From positions 1,674,001 to 1,738,000 of the forward strand of contig OY969553.1 of assembly GCA_963700925.1 (NCBI GenBank): a stretch of 64,000 nt of DNA, given 5' to 3'. The first letter of the stretch is position 1. Every line of letters starts with the position of its first letter. The stretch comes from CAWJMD01 sp963700925. GTDB taxonomy: Bacteria; Actinomycetota; Actinomycetes; Actinomycetales; CAWJMD01. Below are positions 49,816-57,668 of this stretch, piece after piece. The translations under genes and the position numbers were made by a program. Under the pieces are notes generated by a model. It was not told the DNA's origin, searched no databases, and saw only the letters and a list, made by a program, of their open reading frames with translations.

Positions 49816-50504
49816 GCCGACACCAGCCCCTCGATGACCGACGTGAAGAAGGGAAGGCCGTCGAGACCGTCTGTGCCGGAACGGGTGTCGGGACCGAACC
49901 CTGCCTCGGTGGCGTGCTCGGGATGCGGCATCAGACCGACCACGTTGCCGGCGGCGTTGCTGATGCCGGCGATCGCGCGGTACGACCCATTCGGGTTGTC
50001 GCCGACGTACCGCGCGACCACCCGTCCCTCGCCCTCAAGCTCGTCGAGCGTGCGCTGGTCGGCGACGAAGCCACCCTCGCCGTTCTTCAGCGGGATCACG
50101 ATCTCCTGGCCATCGGTGTACCCGCTCGTCCACGCAGTCGAGATGCTCTCGATCGTGAGCCGCTGGTCACGGCAGACGAACGTGCGGTGGTCGTTGCGGA
50201 TCAGCGCGCCCGGCAGCAGGTGCGACTCGCAGAGGATCTGGAACCCGTTGCAGATGCCGAGCACGGGGAGGCCGTCGCGGGCAGCGTCGACGAGCGGGCC
50301 CATCACCGGCGCGAACCGGGCGATGGCACCGCAGCGAAGGTAGTCGCCATACGAGAAGCCGCCGGGAATGATTGCCGCGTCGACCCCGTGCAGGTCTGCG
50401 TCGCCGTGCCAGAGAGCGACGGCCTCTCCCCCGGCCAGGCGGACGGCACGGGCGGCGTCCTTGTCGTCCAGCGAACCGGGGAAGGTGACGACACCGACAC
50501 GCAT
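49812..50504 (-). CDS. purQ: Phosphoribosylformylglycinamidine synthase, glutaminase subunit
   Basis: A 230-residue class I glutamine amidotransferase from ATG 50504, overlapping the purS stop by one base (TGATG). The nucleophile is Cys in LPVLGICNGFQIL (near 88), and the His/Glu pair is in GLMPHPEHATE near 205. The N-terminus RVGVVTFPGSLDDKDAARAV and SYGDYLRCGAIARFAPVM are typical of PurQ. It feeds ammonia to PurL. Confidence 0.96.
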   Translation of the reverse strand: MRVGVVTFPGSLDDKDAARAVRLAGGEAVALWHGDADLHGVDAAIIPGGFSYGDYLRCGAIARFAPVMGPLVDAARDGLPVLGICNGFQILCESHLLPGALIRNDHRTFVCRDQRLTIESISTAWTSGYTDGQEIVIPLKNGEGGFVADQRTLDELEGEGRVVARYVGDNPNGSYRAIAGISNAAGNVVGLMPHPEHATEAGFGPDTRSGTDGLDGLPFFTSVIEGLVSA

Positions 50505-50752
50505 CAGCCGGCCACCTCGACGCGGACGACGTCCTCGATGACGGGGTTGCTGAGCAGGGTGCTGGCCGCCTCTCGGGCCGCTGCCAGGTGGTCCTCGGTC
50601 ACGTCGCCGTCGACCTCCAGCTCGAACCTCTTGCCTTGCCTCACACCGGTGAACGAGCCGAAACCGAGCCGGGGCAGTGCCCCGACGATGGCCTTGCCCT
50701 GCGGGTCGAGGATCTCGGGCTTGGGCATGACGTCGACGACGATGCGTCCCAT
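50504..50752 (-). CDS. purS: Phosphoribosylformylglycinamidine synthase, PurS subunit
   Basis: An 82-residue protein from ATG 50752. It opens RIVVDVMPKPEILDPQGKAI and contains LGFGSFTGVRQGKRFELEVDGD, the standard PurS sequence plan, ending with ARE-AASTLLSNPVIEDVVRVEV. It is the first gene of purS-purQ-purL, 53 bases from a divergent hydrolase gene. Confidence 0.95.
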   Translation of the reverse strand: MGRIVVDVMPKPEILDPQGKAIVGALPRLGFGSFTGVRQGKRFELEVDGDVTEDHLAAAREAASTLLSNPVIEDVVRVEVAG

Positions 50753-50805
50753 CGGGGCTGCTCCTGGCTGGGGTGCGGGCGGCGGTCCCAGGTTAGCGTG
50801 GCGCC

Positions 50806-51441
50806 ATGCACCTCACTCACCTCGGCCATGCCTGCCTCCTGGTCGAGAGCGGCGGCCGACGCGTGCTCGTCGACCCCGGCAACGCCAGCACCGACTGGCA
50901 TGGCGTGACCGGGCTCGACGCAGTCCTGGTCACGCACCAGCATCCCGACCACCTCGACCCTGACCACGTGCCCGCCCTGCTGGCGGCAAACCCCGAGGCG
51001 GTGGTGCTGGCCGAGCCCTCGGTGGCCGAGAAGCTGGCGGTCGCCCGTCCCGTTCAAGCCGGCTCGCGGCACGACCTCGGCGGTCTCGTCGTCGAAGGTG
51101 TAGGCGGACGGCATGCCGTGATCCACGCCGACATCGACCGGATCGGCAACGTCGGCATGCTGCTGAGCGCGGACGGTGAGCCGACGCTGCTGCACCCCGG
51201 CGACTCGTACGAGGCGACGCCGACGGGCGTCGACGTGCTGGCCGTGCCGGTGAATGCGCCGTGGTGCGCCTTCAAGGAGACCGTCGAGTTCACGCGCTCG
51301 GTCGGGGCGCAGACGCTGGTGCCCGTCCACGACGCCTTGCTGTCCGAGCGTGGGCGCGCGCTCTACCTGCGCCAGCTCGGTGCGCTGGGTAGCGGTGACG
51401 TGAGTGATCTGGCGCGAGCCGGCCGCACCGAGATCGGCTGA
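50806..51441 (+). CDS. Metallo-beta-lactamase-fold hydrolase (UPF0173-like)
   Basis: A 211-residue protein from ATG 50806. The metal motif is THQHPDHLDPDH (HxHxDH) near residues 44-55. It starts MHLTHLGHACLLVESGGRRVLVDPG, has a further His in TLLHPGDSYEATP, and a last His in LVPVHDALLSERG. The family contains predicted metal-dependent hydrolases of unknown substrate. It is divergent from purS and is followed immediately by the 73-bp repeat copy B. Confidence 0.88.
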   Translation: MHLTHLGHACLLVESGGRRVLVDPGNASTDWHGVTGLDAVLVTHQHPDHLDPDHVPALLAANPEAVVLAEPSVAEKLAVARPVQAGSRHDLGGLVVEGVGGRHAVIHADIDRIGNVGMLLSADGEPTLLHPGDSYEATPTGVDVLAVPVNAPWCAFKETVEFTRSVGAQTLVPVHDALLSERGRALYLRQLGALGSGDVSDLARAGRTEIG

Positions 51442-51445
51442 GCGA

Positions 51446-51518
51446 GCACAACTGGGGGACAACTAGCCGCTTCTCCGTCCTCCGGGGCCGAATCGGGTCC
51501 GTTGTCCCCCTGGTGTGC
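51446..51518. repeat. 73-bp inverted-repeat element, copy B
   Basis: Left arm 51446-51463 is identical to copy A; right arm GTTGTCCCCCTGGTGTGC (51501-51518) pairs with it in 16 of 18 positions. It shares GAGC before the left arm and ACAGGGC after the right arm with copy C, so B and C are direct repeats of a longer unit. It sits 4 bases after the hydrolase stop. Confidence 0.85.
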
Positions 51519-51527
51519 ACAGGGCAG

Positions 51528-51550
51528 GCCTCCATGGCCAGCTCGCGGAG
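51528..51550. repeat. Short copy of the methyltransferase gene's 3' part
   Basis: The 23 bases at 51528-51550 match 52894-52916, inside the methyltransferase gene, with one mismatch, and similarity continues weakly to CCGGGAC. Each follows a 73-bp element, but here 97 bases less separate them. It looks like a leftover of duplicated flank. Confidence 0.6.
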
Positions 51551-51572
51551 TCATCCGGGACCTTGGGACCAG

Positions 51573-52481
51573 CTAGTTGGTGAGCATCGCATCCAGGTCG
51601 ATGCGGGGGTGCCCCGACGTAGCAAGGTTCACGACCTTGACGGTGTGGGTCCCCGCGGACATCCATCTGTCGAAGACGATGACTCGGTTGACGTTGGCAT
51701 TCGCGAACGTGTCGACCGTGGCGACCTTGATGCCATCGACGTAGACCGCCGCCTTGCCGCGGCCAGGGCCCTTTGCCATCACTAGGGCGACGTGGTCATC
51801 GCGGTCATAGGAGCGGGTGAATGTCAGGCTGGCGTTCTTCGCCGATGTGTTGCGCATCGCGCCCCATGATGCGCAGGCGCACGAGGTCGTTCGCCACGTG
51901 CCGGTGTACGTGAGCATCCCGGGGTCGGCGCTGTTGCCGCTTGCGTGGCGGTTGGTTTCCTGGGTGACGGTGGTCTGCCAGCGGCTCCGGACATCGACTG
52001 ACGCGGTGTTGCCGCTGCAGTCCTCGGCTACCAACTTCCAACCGCTTGCCGTGTCGCCACTCCCCCCAAAGGCCCCGTCGTAGTCCGTGAAGGAGTCCAC
52101 GACCTGACCGGAGAATGGCGACGGATGGGCCGAATGCACGGACAGCAAGAGACGCCCGTACTCAACGTCCGGCCAGCTGTCCATCCTCATCGCGTAGATC
52201 TCGAAACCGCAGATCTGGCCGCTGTTGTCGGTGACGCTCCACTTCACCAGCATGGGAATGTCCCAGGTGTAGCCGTCCCATTCGCCGTCGGGGACGCTTG
52301 GACCGATCACTCCGCCGACCAGGAAGGCAGCTGCAGCGTTGGTCTTGATCACCGGCGCCGTGACATCCGCGGCGGCTGCTGCTGTCCCCGCGAAGGAACC
52401 AGCAGAGGCAGCGAGTGCAGCACCGACCACCAAGGTCGTGGCCGTGCGAAAGCGGCGAGCCAGGGATCCTCTTGGACTCAT
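51573..52481 (-). CDS. Secreted protein with Ig/carbohydrate-binding-like C-terminal domain
   Basis: A 302-residue protein from ATG 52481. A signal peptide (RRFRTATTLVVGAALAASAGSFAGTAAAAA) gives cleavage near residue 37. The middle contains paired Cys (NSGQICGFEIYAMRM, VAEDCSGNTASVDVRS) like Ig-type repeats. The last ~110 residues show a beta-sandwich pattern: MLTYTGTWRTTSCACASWG, FTRSYDRDDHVALVMAKGPGRGKAAVYVDG and AGTHTVKVVNLATSGHPRIDLDAM, known from surface or sugar-binding domains of actinobacterial secreted proteins. Codon use is visibly less GC-rich than its neighbours. It is flanked by 73-bp elements B and C, suggesting acquisition. No catalytic motif is seen. Confidence 0.75.
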   Translation of the reverse strand: MSPRGSLARRFRTATTLVVGAALAASAGSFAGTAAAAADVTAPVIKTNAAAAFLVGGVIGPSVPDGEWDGYTWDIPMLVKWSVTDNSGQICGFEIYAMRMDSWPDVEYGRLLLSVHSAHPSPFSGQVVDSFTDYDGAFGGSGDTASGWKLVAEDCSGNTASVDVRSRWQTTVTQETNRHASGNSADPGMLTYTGTWRTTSCACASWGAMRNTSAKNASLTFTRSYDRDDHVALVMAKGPGRGKAAVYVDGIKVATVDTFANANVNRVIVFDRWMSAGTHTVKVVNLATSGHPRIDLDAMLTN

Positions 52482-52724
52482 GTCGCGGGTCTCCAACGTA
52501 GCGGCGAATTCGAATGGATCGCCGGGGACGGCCGACTCCACCACTGAGAAGGTGCCACCGCGAGGCACCAAAGTCTGTATTCCGGCCTTTCGCCCTAATC
52601 CCCTCGATGCCTCGGGCACACAGCAGTATCTGGGATCCCACGCTGGTCCCGCATCAGCCGTTCGCCCCATATCGAGGCCGAGTATCGGAAGGGGTCGACG
52701 CCCCGGTGACCGACCGATGAGCGA
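52482..52724. other. Intergenic region upstream of the secreted-protein gene
   Basis: This stretch between the secreted-protein start and element C contains no convincing reading frame. It should hold the promoter of the secreted-protein gene. Together with element C it makes a gap of about 340 bases. Confidence 0.4.
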
Positions 52725-52797
52725 GCACAACCGGGGGACTCCAACCACGATTCGGCACGCCGAGGCTGAAATCGGAGCTGTTGTCCCCCTCGTGTGC
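52725..52797. repeat. 73-bp inverted-repeat element, copy C
   Basis: Left arm 52725-52742 (begins GCACAACCGGGGGAC) and right arm GTTGTCCCCCTCGTGTGC (52780-52797) are spaced exactly as in copies A and B, but the left arm has diverged at its inner end. It lies 26 bases beyond the methyltransferase stop and on the other side of the secreted-protein gene from copy B. Confidence 0.8.
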
Positions 52798-52823
52798 ACA
52801 GGGCCGCGCAACGGAGCCCGGGC

Positions 52824-53885
52824 TCACACCTCCAGCACGTAGACCCGGAAGAACCCCGCGTCGACGTCGACGACCTGCACCGAACCGAACCCCGCCTCCG
52901 TGGCCAGCTCGCGGAGGCGGCCGGGACGGAGCACCGTTCCGAGCGCTGCCGAGGGCTGTTCCGCCAGCGCCGCGGGCAGGCAGTGGCCGATGCTCCAGCC
53001 GTACATCATCCGCTCGATCAGGTCGCCGGGTGCTGTGAACTCCTCGGCCACGTTCTCGTCCACGACGACGACCGCGCCACCTTCGGCCAGCGCCTCACGG
53101 CACGCTGCCAGAGCCTGGACGGGCTGAGCCATGTCGTGCAGGGCCTCGAGCACGAGCACGGCGTCAAAGGGCCCCTCACGCGACATCGTGACCGCGTCCG
53201 CCTCGACGAAGCGCACGTCGACACCCGCCTCGGCCGCGTTCTCGCGGGCCTCCACGATCGATGCAGCGTCGGCGTCGTACCCGATCACCTCGGCCCCCGG
53301 ATAGGCGGCGGTCAGGGCGATCGTCGACCAACCGTGACCGCACCCGACGTCCGCGATTCGCGCACCCGGGCGCGACAACCGGGCGTGGAGCTCCGGGGAG
53401 GCCGGGAGCCAGCTGCCCGTGAGGTCGGACGTGAACGCGGGCCGGTTGATCGCTCCCTGCCCCTGCCTGAACGTCGCGCCGTAGCGGCTGTACGCAACAC
53501 CGCCCCCTGACCGGTAGGCGTCGACCACCTCGTCGAGTGCCTGCGCGACGCCGACGACCATGTCGGCGAAGGGGCCGACGTGCGTGGGATCGTCGGGCTG
53601 AACGAGCACTCCGACGTGCTCCTCGGGGAGCCGGTAGCGCCGCGCGCCGGACGGTTGCGATGCGTCGTCCACTGCGAGAAAGGCTGCGACGGCCTGTTGT
53701 TCGAGCCACTCCTGTGCGTAGCGCACGGCGATCCCGGCGGCCTCGGCGAGCTGCGCAGCGGTCAGGCCAGGCCGTTCCAGCAGCACCCGGTACAGCCCCA
53801 GCCGGTTACCGATGTAGATGCCGAAGAGCTCGAGTGCACCTACCGTCGCCTCGGTCAGGCGCTCGTCCAGAGTCGGTCCGGTCAT
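52824..53885 (-). CDS. Class I SAM methyltransferase with N-terminal winged-helix domain
   Basis: A 353-residue protein from ATG 53885. The first ~95 residues form a winged helix (LFGIYIGNRLGLYRVLLERPGLTAAQLAEAAGIAVRYAQEWLEQQ). The methyltransferase core has motif I IADVGCGHGWSTIALTAAYPG near 178, Asp in VIGYDADAASIVEARENA, and post-motifs FDAVLVLEALHDMAQPVQAL and LAEGGAVVVVDENV. It is a paralogue in architecture of the protein at 28256-29374. The substrate is unknown. The cyclase gene lies 21 bases upstream on the same strand, so the two may be co-transcribed. Confidence 0.85.
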   Translation of the reverse strand: MTGPTLDERLTEATVGALELFGIYIGNRLGLYRVLLERPGLTAAQLAEAAGIAVRYAQEWLEQQAVAAFLAVDDASQPSGARRYRLPEEHVGVLVQPDDPTHVGPFADMVVGVAQALDEVVDAYRSGGGVAYSRYGATFRQGQGAINRPAFTSDLTGSWLPASPELHARLSRPGARIADVGCGHGWSTIALTAAYPGAEVIGYDADAASIVEARENAAEAGVDVRFVEADAVTMSREGPFDAVLVLEALHDMAQPVQALAACREALAEGGAVVVVDENVAEEFTAPGDLIERMMYGWSIGHCLPAALAEQPSAALGTVLRPGRLRELATEAGFGSVQVVDVDAGFFRVYVLEV

Positions 53886-53906
53886 GGAGCACTCCTTCGG
53901 CCAGGG

Positions 53907-55319
53907 CTACCCCTGGTGGTCGCGGCTGCTGTGCCGTTGCGGCTCGTCGAGCGAGATCAGGAGGTGTGCCTCGACCGGCTCGGCCTTGCCCTTCAGGTCG
54001 AGCTCTCCCAGCGTTTCGGTAACAGCCTGCGGGAGAAAGGCTTTCGTTCCCGGCCCGATGGCCACGCCCCCGGCCGGCGCCTTGCCCTCGAGCCGTGACG
54101 CCGTGTTCACCGTGTCACCGATGATCGTGTGCGTGCGTCCGCCCTCCGTGCCGAGCAGGCTGACCGACACCGGGCCGCTGTTGACACCGACGCGGAACCG
54201 CGGCCAGTTCGGGTGCCGTGACGCGACTTTCGCCGTCTCCTCCTGCATCGCCAGGGCGGCCCCGGCAGCGCGGCGCGCGTGGTCGGGCTGGTCGCCTCGC
54301 TTGTTGAACGTCACCATCAGCGCATCCCCGATGATGCGGTCGACGTCGCCGCCGAACCGGCGGACGACGGGTGGCACGGCGACCTCGAAGTACGTGTTCA
54401 GCATCTTTGCGACCTCGGCCGGGCTGTGCCGCTCGGAGAAGCTCGTGAAGCCCTGGAGGTCGGCGAACAGGACGCTCATGTCCCGGCTGCCCGCGCGCGT
54501 GTCGCGCAGGTAGAGATCGGCGAAACGCTCCTCGTGCCACTGGATCCGGGCACCAGCGGCGACCAATGCGAACGCCATCAGCATGAGGACGTGCCACTCC
54601 CACCAGCTCAAGTGCCAGTTACGCGCGAGGACCACGGCCACGGTCGCCTCGGCGAGCAGCACGAACGCCGCGGTCATCGACAGCAACATCAGGGACGGAC
54701 GGGAGCGCCAGAGCATGACGTAGCGCGCGGCCGCCACCGCGTACAGCGCGACCGTCGGGACGGCCATGGCGGCCAGCACGCCCTGTGCACGCTCGGGCAC
54801 CGCCTCGAGGTGGAGTGGCGGCATCTGCAGCAGGGACGCCGCCGCCCACGCAGCCATCACGACCAACAGGGCGATGCGGAGGACACGTGCGTGGCGCATC
54901 GTCCGCACACCGGGCTCGCCCGAGAGGTGGATGCTCGAAGCGGCCGCGAAGAGCGACCCGATGGCCAGGCCGACAGGTGTCGCCAGCACGAAGCCCGGAT
55001 TGGGCGTCGCCAGCATCACCCCTGGCGTCGCCAGCGCATGGAGGGCGAGGAAGCCGGCCGAGGCAAGGAACCCCAGCGACACGAGCAGGACTCTGGCGTC
55101 ACCGCGGCGCAGCGCCGCAACGCCTGTGGCGTAGGCGAGTACGGCACTCACGGCTGCGCTGGCCAGGACCAGCCAGAAGTGAGATGGATGGTGCTCCCAG
55201 GGGATGTCGAGCTGGGACGAGGCGAGCAGCAGCGCCAGACCCACGAGGGGCAGGGTCAGGGCGAGGGCGGACGCAACGAGCATCCAGCGGGAGTAGATGA
55301 AGCGAGGCTCGTCGCTCAC
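53907..55319 (-). CDS. Membrane-bound class III adenylate/guanylate cyclase
   Basis: A 470-residue protein starting at GTG 55319, one base after the stop of the upstream flavoprotein gene. About six helices fill the first 260 residues (MLVASALALTLPLVGLALLLA, HFWLVLASAAVSAVLAYATG, LLVSLGFLASAGFLALHAL and others). The cyclase domain (about 290-455) has both metal Asp residues in SVLFADLQGFTSFSERH and DRIIGDALMVTFNKRG, and the Asn/Arg pair in IIGDTVNTASRLEGKAPAGG. It should be active. Substrate choice cannot be told. Coupling to a receiver-thioredoxin-reductase fusion suggests redox or phosphorelay control. Confidence 0.88.
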   Translation of the reverse strand: MSDEPRFIYSRWMLVASALALTLPLVGLALLLASSQLDIPWEHHPSHFWLVLASAAVSAVLAYATGVAALRRGDARVLLVSLGFLASAGFLALHALATPGVMLATPNPGFVLATPVGLAIGSLFAAASSIHLSGEPGVRTMRHARVLRIALLVVMAAWAAASLLQMPPLHLEAVPERAQGVLAAMAVPTVALYAVAAARYVMLWRSRPSLMLLSMTAAFVLLAEATVAVVLARNWHLSWWEWHVLMLMAFALVAAGARIQWHEERFADLYLRDTRAGSRDMSVLFADLQGFTSFSERHSPAEVAKMLNTYFEVAVPPVVRRFGGDVDRIIGDALMVTFNKRGDQPDHARRAAGAALAMQEETAKVASRHPNWPRFRVGVNSGPVSVSLLGTEGGRTHTIIGDTVNTASRLEGKAPAGGVAIGPGTKAFLPQAVTETLGELDLKGKAEPVEAHLLISLDEPQRHSSRDHQG

Positions 55320-55320
55320 G

Positions 55321-57045
55321 TCAGTCAAGCTGACCCCCGAGGAACGCATGCACCTGTGAGACAACCACCGACCCCTCGCCCACCGCCGACGCCACCCTCT
55401 TCACCGACCCGCAGCGGACGTCGCCGACGGCGAACACCCCGGGTCGCGTCGTCTCGTAGGGCTGAGGCGAACGCTCGAGCGGCCAGAGGTCCGACGCGGC
55501 GCCGTCCTGCCCGGCCAGGACGAAGCCGAAGGCGTCGCGGCCGACGTCGTCCGGCAGCCAGCCGGTGCGCGGCTGCGCCCCGATCATCACGAACAGGGCG
55601 TCCGCTCGCAGCTCCCCTTCCTCACCGGACGTGCGGCTGCGCAGGGTGACCTGCTCGAGGCGTCCGTCGCCGCTGGCGCCGACCACCTCTGCCGAGGTGC
55701 GGACGGCGATCGTCGTGGCGGCGATCGCGTCGATCAGGTAGCTGGACATGCTCTCCGCCAGGTCCGCGCCGCGCACCAGCAGCGTGACTTGCTCGCAGTA
55801 GCGATCGAGGTGCAGCACTGCCTGCCCGGCCGAGTTGCCACCGCCGACCACGACCGCGTGCAGCCCCGTCAGCGCATGGGCTTGCGAGACGTTGGCGCCG
55901 TAGTACACCCCGGCTCCCGTGAACTCCTCGACCGACGGAACTCCGAGGCGGCGGTACGACACACCGGTCGCCAGCACCACCGAGCGCGCCGTAACCCCGC
56001 CCACGTCGGAGATGGTCGCGGAGAAACCCTTGTCGCCGCGCGAGAGCTCGGTGACCTCGCGCATCAGCACGAGGTGGGCCCCGAAGACCCAGGCCTGCTG
56101 GTACCCGCGCTGCGCGAGCTCGGCCCCGCTGATTCCCCGCGAGAATCCGAGGTAGTTGCGGATCAAGGAGCTGGAGCCTGCCTGACCGCCGAACGACTCC
56201 CGCTCCACCACGAGGGTGCGAAGACCTTCGGACGCGGCGTAGACCGCCGCCGCAAGACCCGCCGGACCCGCACCGACGACCAGCAGGTCGAAGTCGCGCT
56301 CGTCGTCGGTCAGCGTCGTCCGCAGCCCCCAGGCCTCGGCCACCTCGACATCGGTCGGGTCCTGCAGCACGGTGCCGCCGGTGGCCGGCATCCACACGAC
56401 GACCTCCGTGTCGGAGATGTCAAAACCCTCTTGCTCGATGGCGTTGGTCACCAAGTTGGCGAGTCGAGAACCACGCTCCCTGAACGCATGTGGAATTCCG
56501 TTGCGCATCAGCAGGCTCTCGATCTCGTGTGCGCGGGACGACCACCGGTCGGCCACCACGACGGTCTCGCGATAGTTCGAGATCTCCATCCGCGACCACT
56601 CCTGCACGAACTCCGCGATGACGCGGTGGAAGAACTCGTCGCGCATGATCCACGGCTTGAGCACGTAGTAGCTGATGTCGCCGACCGCCATTGACTGCAG
56701 GATCGCCGCCGCGATGCTCCGGTCGGCCCAGGCTCCCCACTCGATGAGCAGTGCGCGCCGCGCGTCGGGGTGGAGGGCGCGGGCACGGGCGAGGACGTCC
56801 TTGCGCACGTCGTCCGGGAGCGCGTGGTCGACGAGGACGACGGCGACGCGCTGCGACTGGGCGTGTGCCAGCTCGAGGCTGTTGATCGCCGCCTCAGCGC
56901 TCGCCTCGCCACGAACTCTGAACTCGCCGCCGAAGCCGTGCTGGAGCTCGCCTTCGATGCGGTCCAGCTTCTCGGGCGTGACATCGATGGCCAGGATGAG
57001 CGGACGCGGCTCGTCGTACGGTGAAGCGACCGGCCCGGTGCCCAT
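55321..57045 (-). CDS. Receiver-like domain fused to thioredoxin-reductase-like flavoprotein lacking CxxC
   Basis: A 574-residue fusion from ATG 57045 (ATG 57069 is an alternative). Residues about 15-140 are receiver-like (ILAIDVTPEKLDRIEGELQ, VAVVLVDHALPDDVRKDVL with a possible phospho-Asp). Residues about 155-240 resemble a thioredoxin/glutaredoxin-like fold (YRETVVVADRWSSRAHEIESLLMRNGIPH). Residues 250-570 are a TrxR-like FAD/NAD(P) module with LLVVGAGPAGLAAAVYAASEG, HAVVVGGGNSAGQAVLHL and GVFAVGDVRCGSVKRVASAVGEG. Where thioredoxin reductases have CATC, the text is GVYYGANVSQAHAL, so the redox dithiol is absent. It likely uses FAD/NADPH in signalling rather than thioredoxin reduction. Confidence 0.88.
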   Translation of the reverse strand: MGTGPVASPYDEPRPLILAIDVTPEKLDRIEGELQHGFGGEFRVRGEASAEAAINSLELAHAQSQRVAVVLVDHALPDDVRKDVLARARALHPDARRALLIEWGAWADRSIAAAILQSMAVGDISYYVLKPWIMRDEFFHRVIAEFVQEWSRMEISNYRETVVVADRWSSRAHEIESLLMRNGIPHAFRERGSRLANLVTNAIEQEGFDISDTEVVVWMPATGGTVLQDPTDVEVAEAWGLRTTLTDDERDFDLLVVGAGPAGLAAAVYAASEGLRTLVVERESFGGQAGSSSLIRNYLGFSRGISGAELAQRGYQQAWVFGAHLVLMREVTELSRGDKGFSATISDVGGVTARSVVLATGVSYRRLGVPSVEEFTGAGVYYGANVSQAHALTGLHAVVVGGGNSAGQAVLHLDRYCEQVTLLVRGADLAESMSSYLIDAIAATTIAVRTSAEVVGASGDGRLEQVTLRSRTSGEEGELRADALFVMIGAQPRTGWLPDDVGRDAFGFVLAGQDGAASDLWPLERSPQPYETTRPGVFAVGDVRCGSVKRVASAVGEGSVVVSQVHAFLGGQLD

Positions 57046-57127
57046 GCCCCGAGGGTAGGTGCGACCCATTGCGCTGACGACCGTGATTTGTCCCGCGTCA
57101 GGTGCAAACCGGTGGATTCCGGCCATA

Positions 57128-57158
57128 GGTGTGGGTGAGGTGTGGGTGAGGTGTGGGT
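57128..57158. repeat. 11-bp tandem repeat (GGTGTGGGTGA) in a divergent promoter
   Basis: GGTGTGGGTGA occurs twice in a row and a third time almost complete (GGTGTGGGTA) between the flavoprotein gene and the Ddn-like gene. The same word with flanking bases recurs once at 62231-62243, upstream of the DUF2277 gene. An 11-base period places copies on one face of the helix. Confidence 0.7.
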
Positions 57159-57185
57159 ACCCGTCGCGCGGGTAGGGTCCACGAC

Positions 57186-57668
57186 GTGGGAACGAAGGGA
57201 TACGACCGCGGCGTCGTGGCCACGATGCGCTCCATGACCCTGATCCACCGCGTGCTCGACCGCGTCAGTGGCGGACGGTTGGCCCGGCGGGTCGTCGGCG
57301 CCGAAATGGTGTGGCTGACGGTCAAGGGGCGAAAGAGCGGTGAGCTGCGGCGCGTGCCCGTGGTCACCGCGCGCGGCACCCGCGGCGGGCGGCCTCGCTT
57401 CCTCGTCGCTGGCTCGCGCGGCGGCACCGAGAAGCACCCCGCGTGGGCCCTGAACCTGCGCGGACACATCGACCGCAACGAACCGGTCGCGCTGGAGGCG
57501 AAGGGCGAGCACCTAGAGGTCGACGCCCGCGAGCTCGAGGGCCCCGACCGCGACGCCGGGTACGCGGAGATGGTCGAGGCGTACAAGGGTTTCGCCGACT
57601 ACAAGCGCCAGACGACGCGCGAGATCCCGGTCTTCGAGCTCACCGTCCGGACGCCTCCAACAGCTTGA
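57186..57668 (+). CDS. Nitroreductase-family deazaflavin (F420)-dependent oxidoreductase, Ddn-like
   Basis: A 160-residue protein from GTG 57186. It has the split-barrel pattern of the Ddn/FDOR-B family: MTLIHRVLDRVSGGRLARRV, VVGAEMVWLTVKGRKSGELRRVPVV and LVAGSRGGTEKHPAWALNLR, the last being the family's F420-binding stretch, followed by VALEAKGEHLEVDARELEGPDRDAGYAEMVEAYKGFADYKRQT. These proteins use reduced F420 to reduce quinones or other electrophiles. Its 3' end overlaps the convergent disulfide reductase gene by 29 bases. Confidence 0.87.
   Translation: MGTKGYDRGVVATMRSMTLIHRVLDRVSGGRLARRVVGAEMVWLTVKGRKSGELRRVPVVTARGTRGGRPRFLVAGSRGGTEKHPAWALNLRGHIDRNEPVALEAKGEHLEVDARELEGPDRDAGYAEMVEAYKGFADYKRQTTREIPVFELTVRTPPTA

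Noticed and set aside
49812..50806. Riboswitch or purine-responsive leader before purS
   Set aside because: Only 53 bases separate purS from the divergent hydrolase, with no conserved aptamer-like structure visible.
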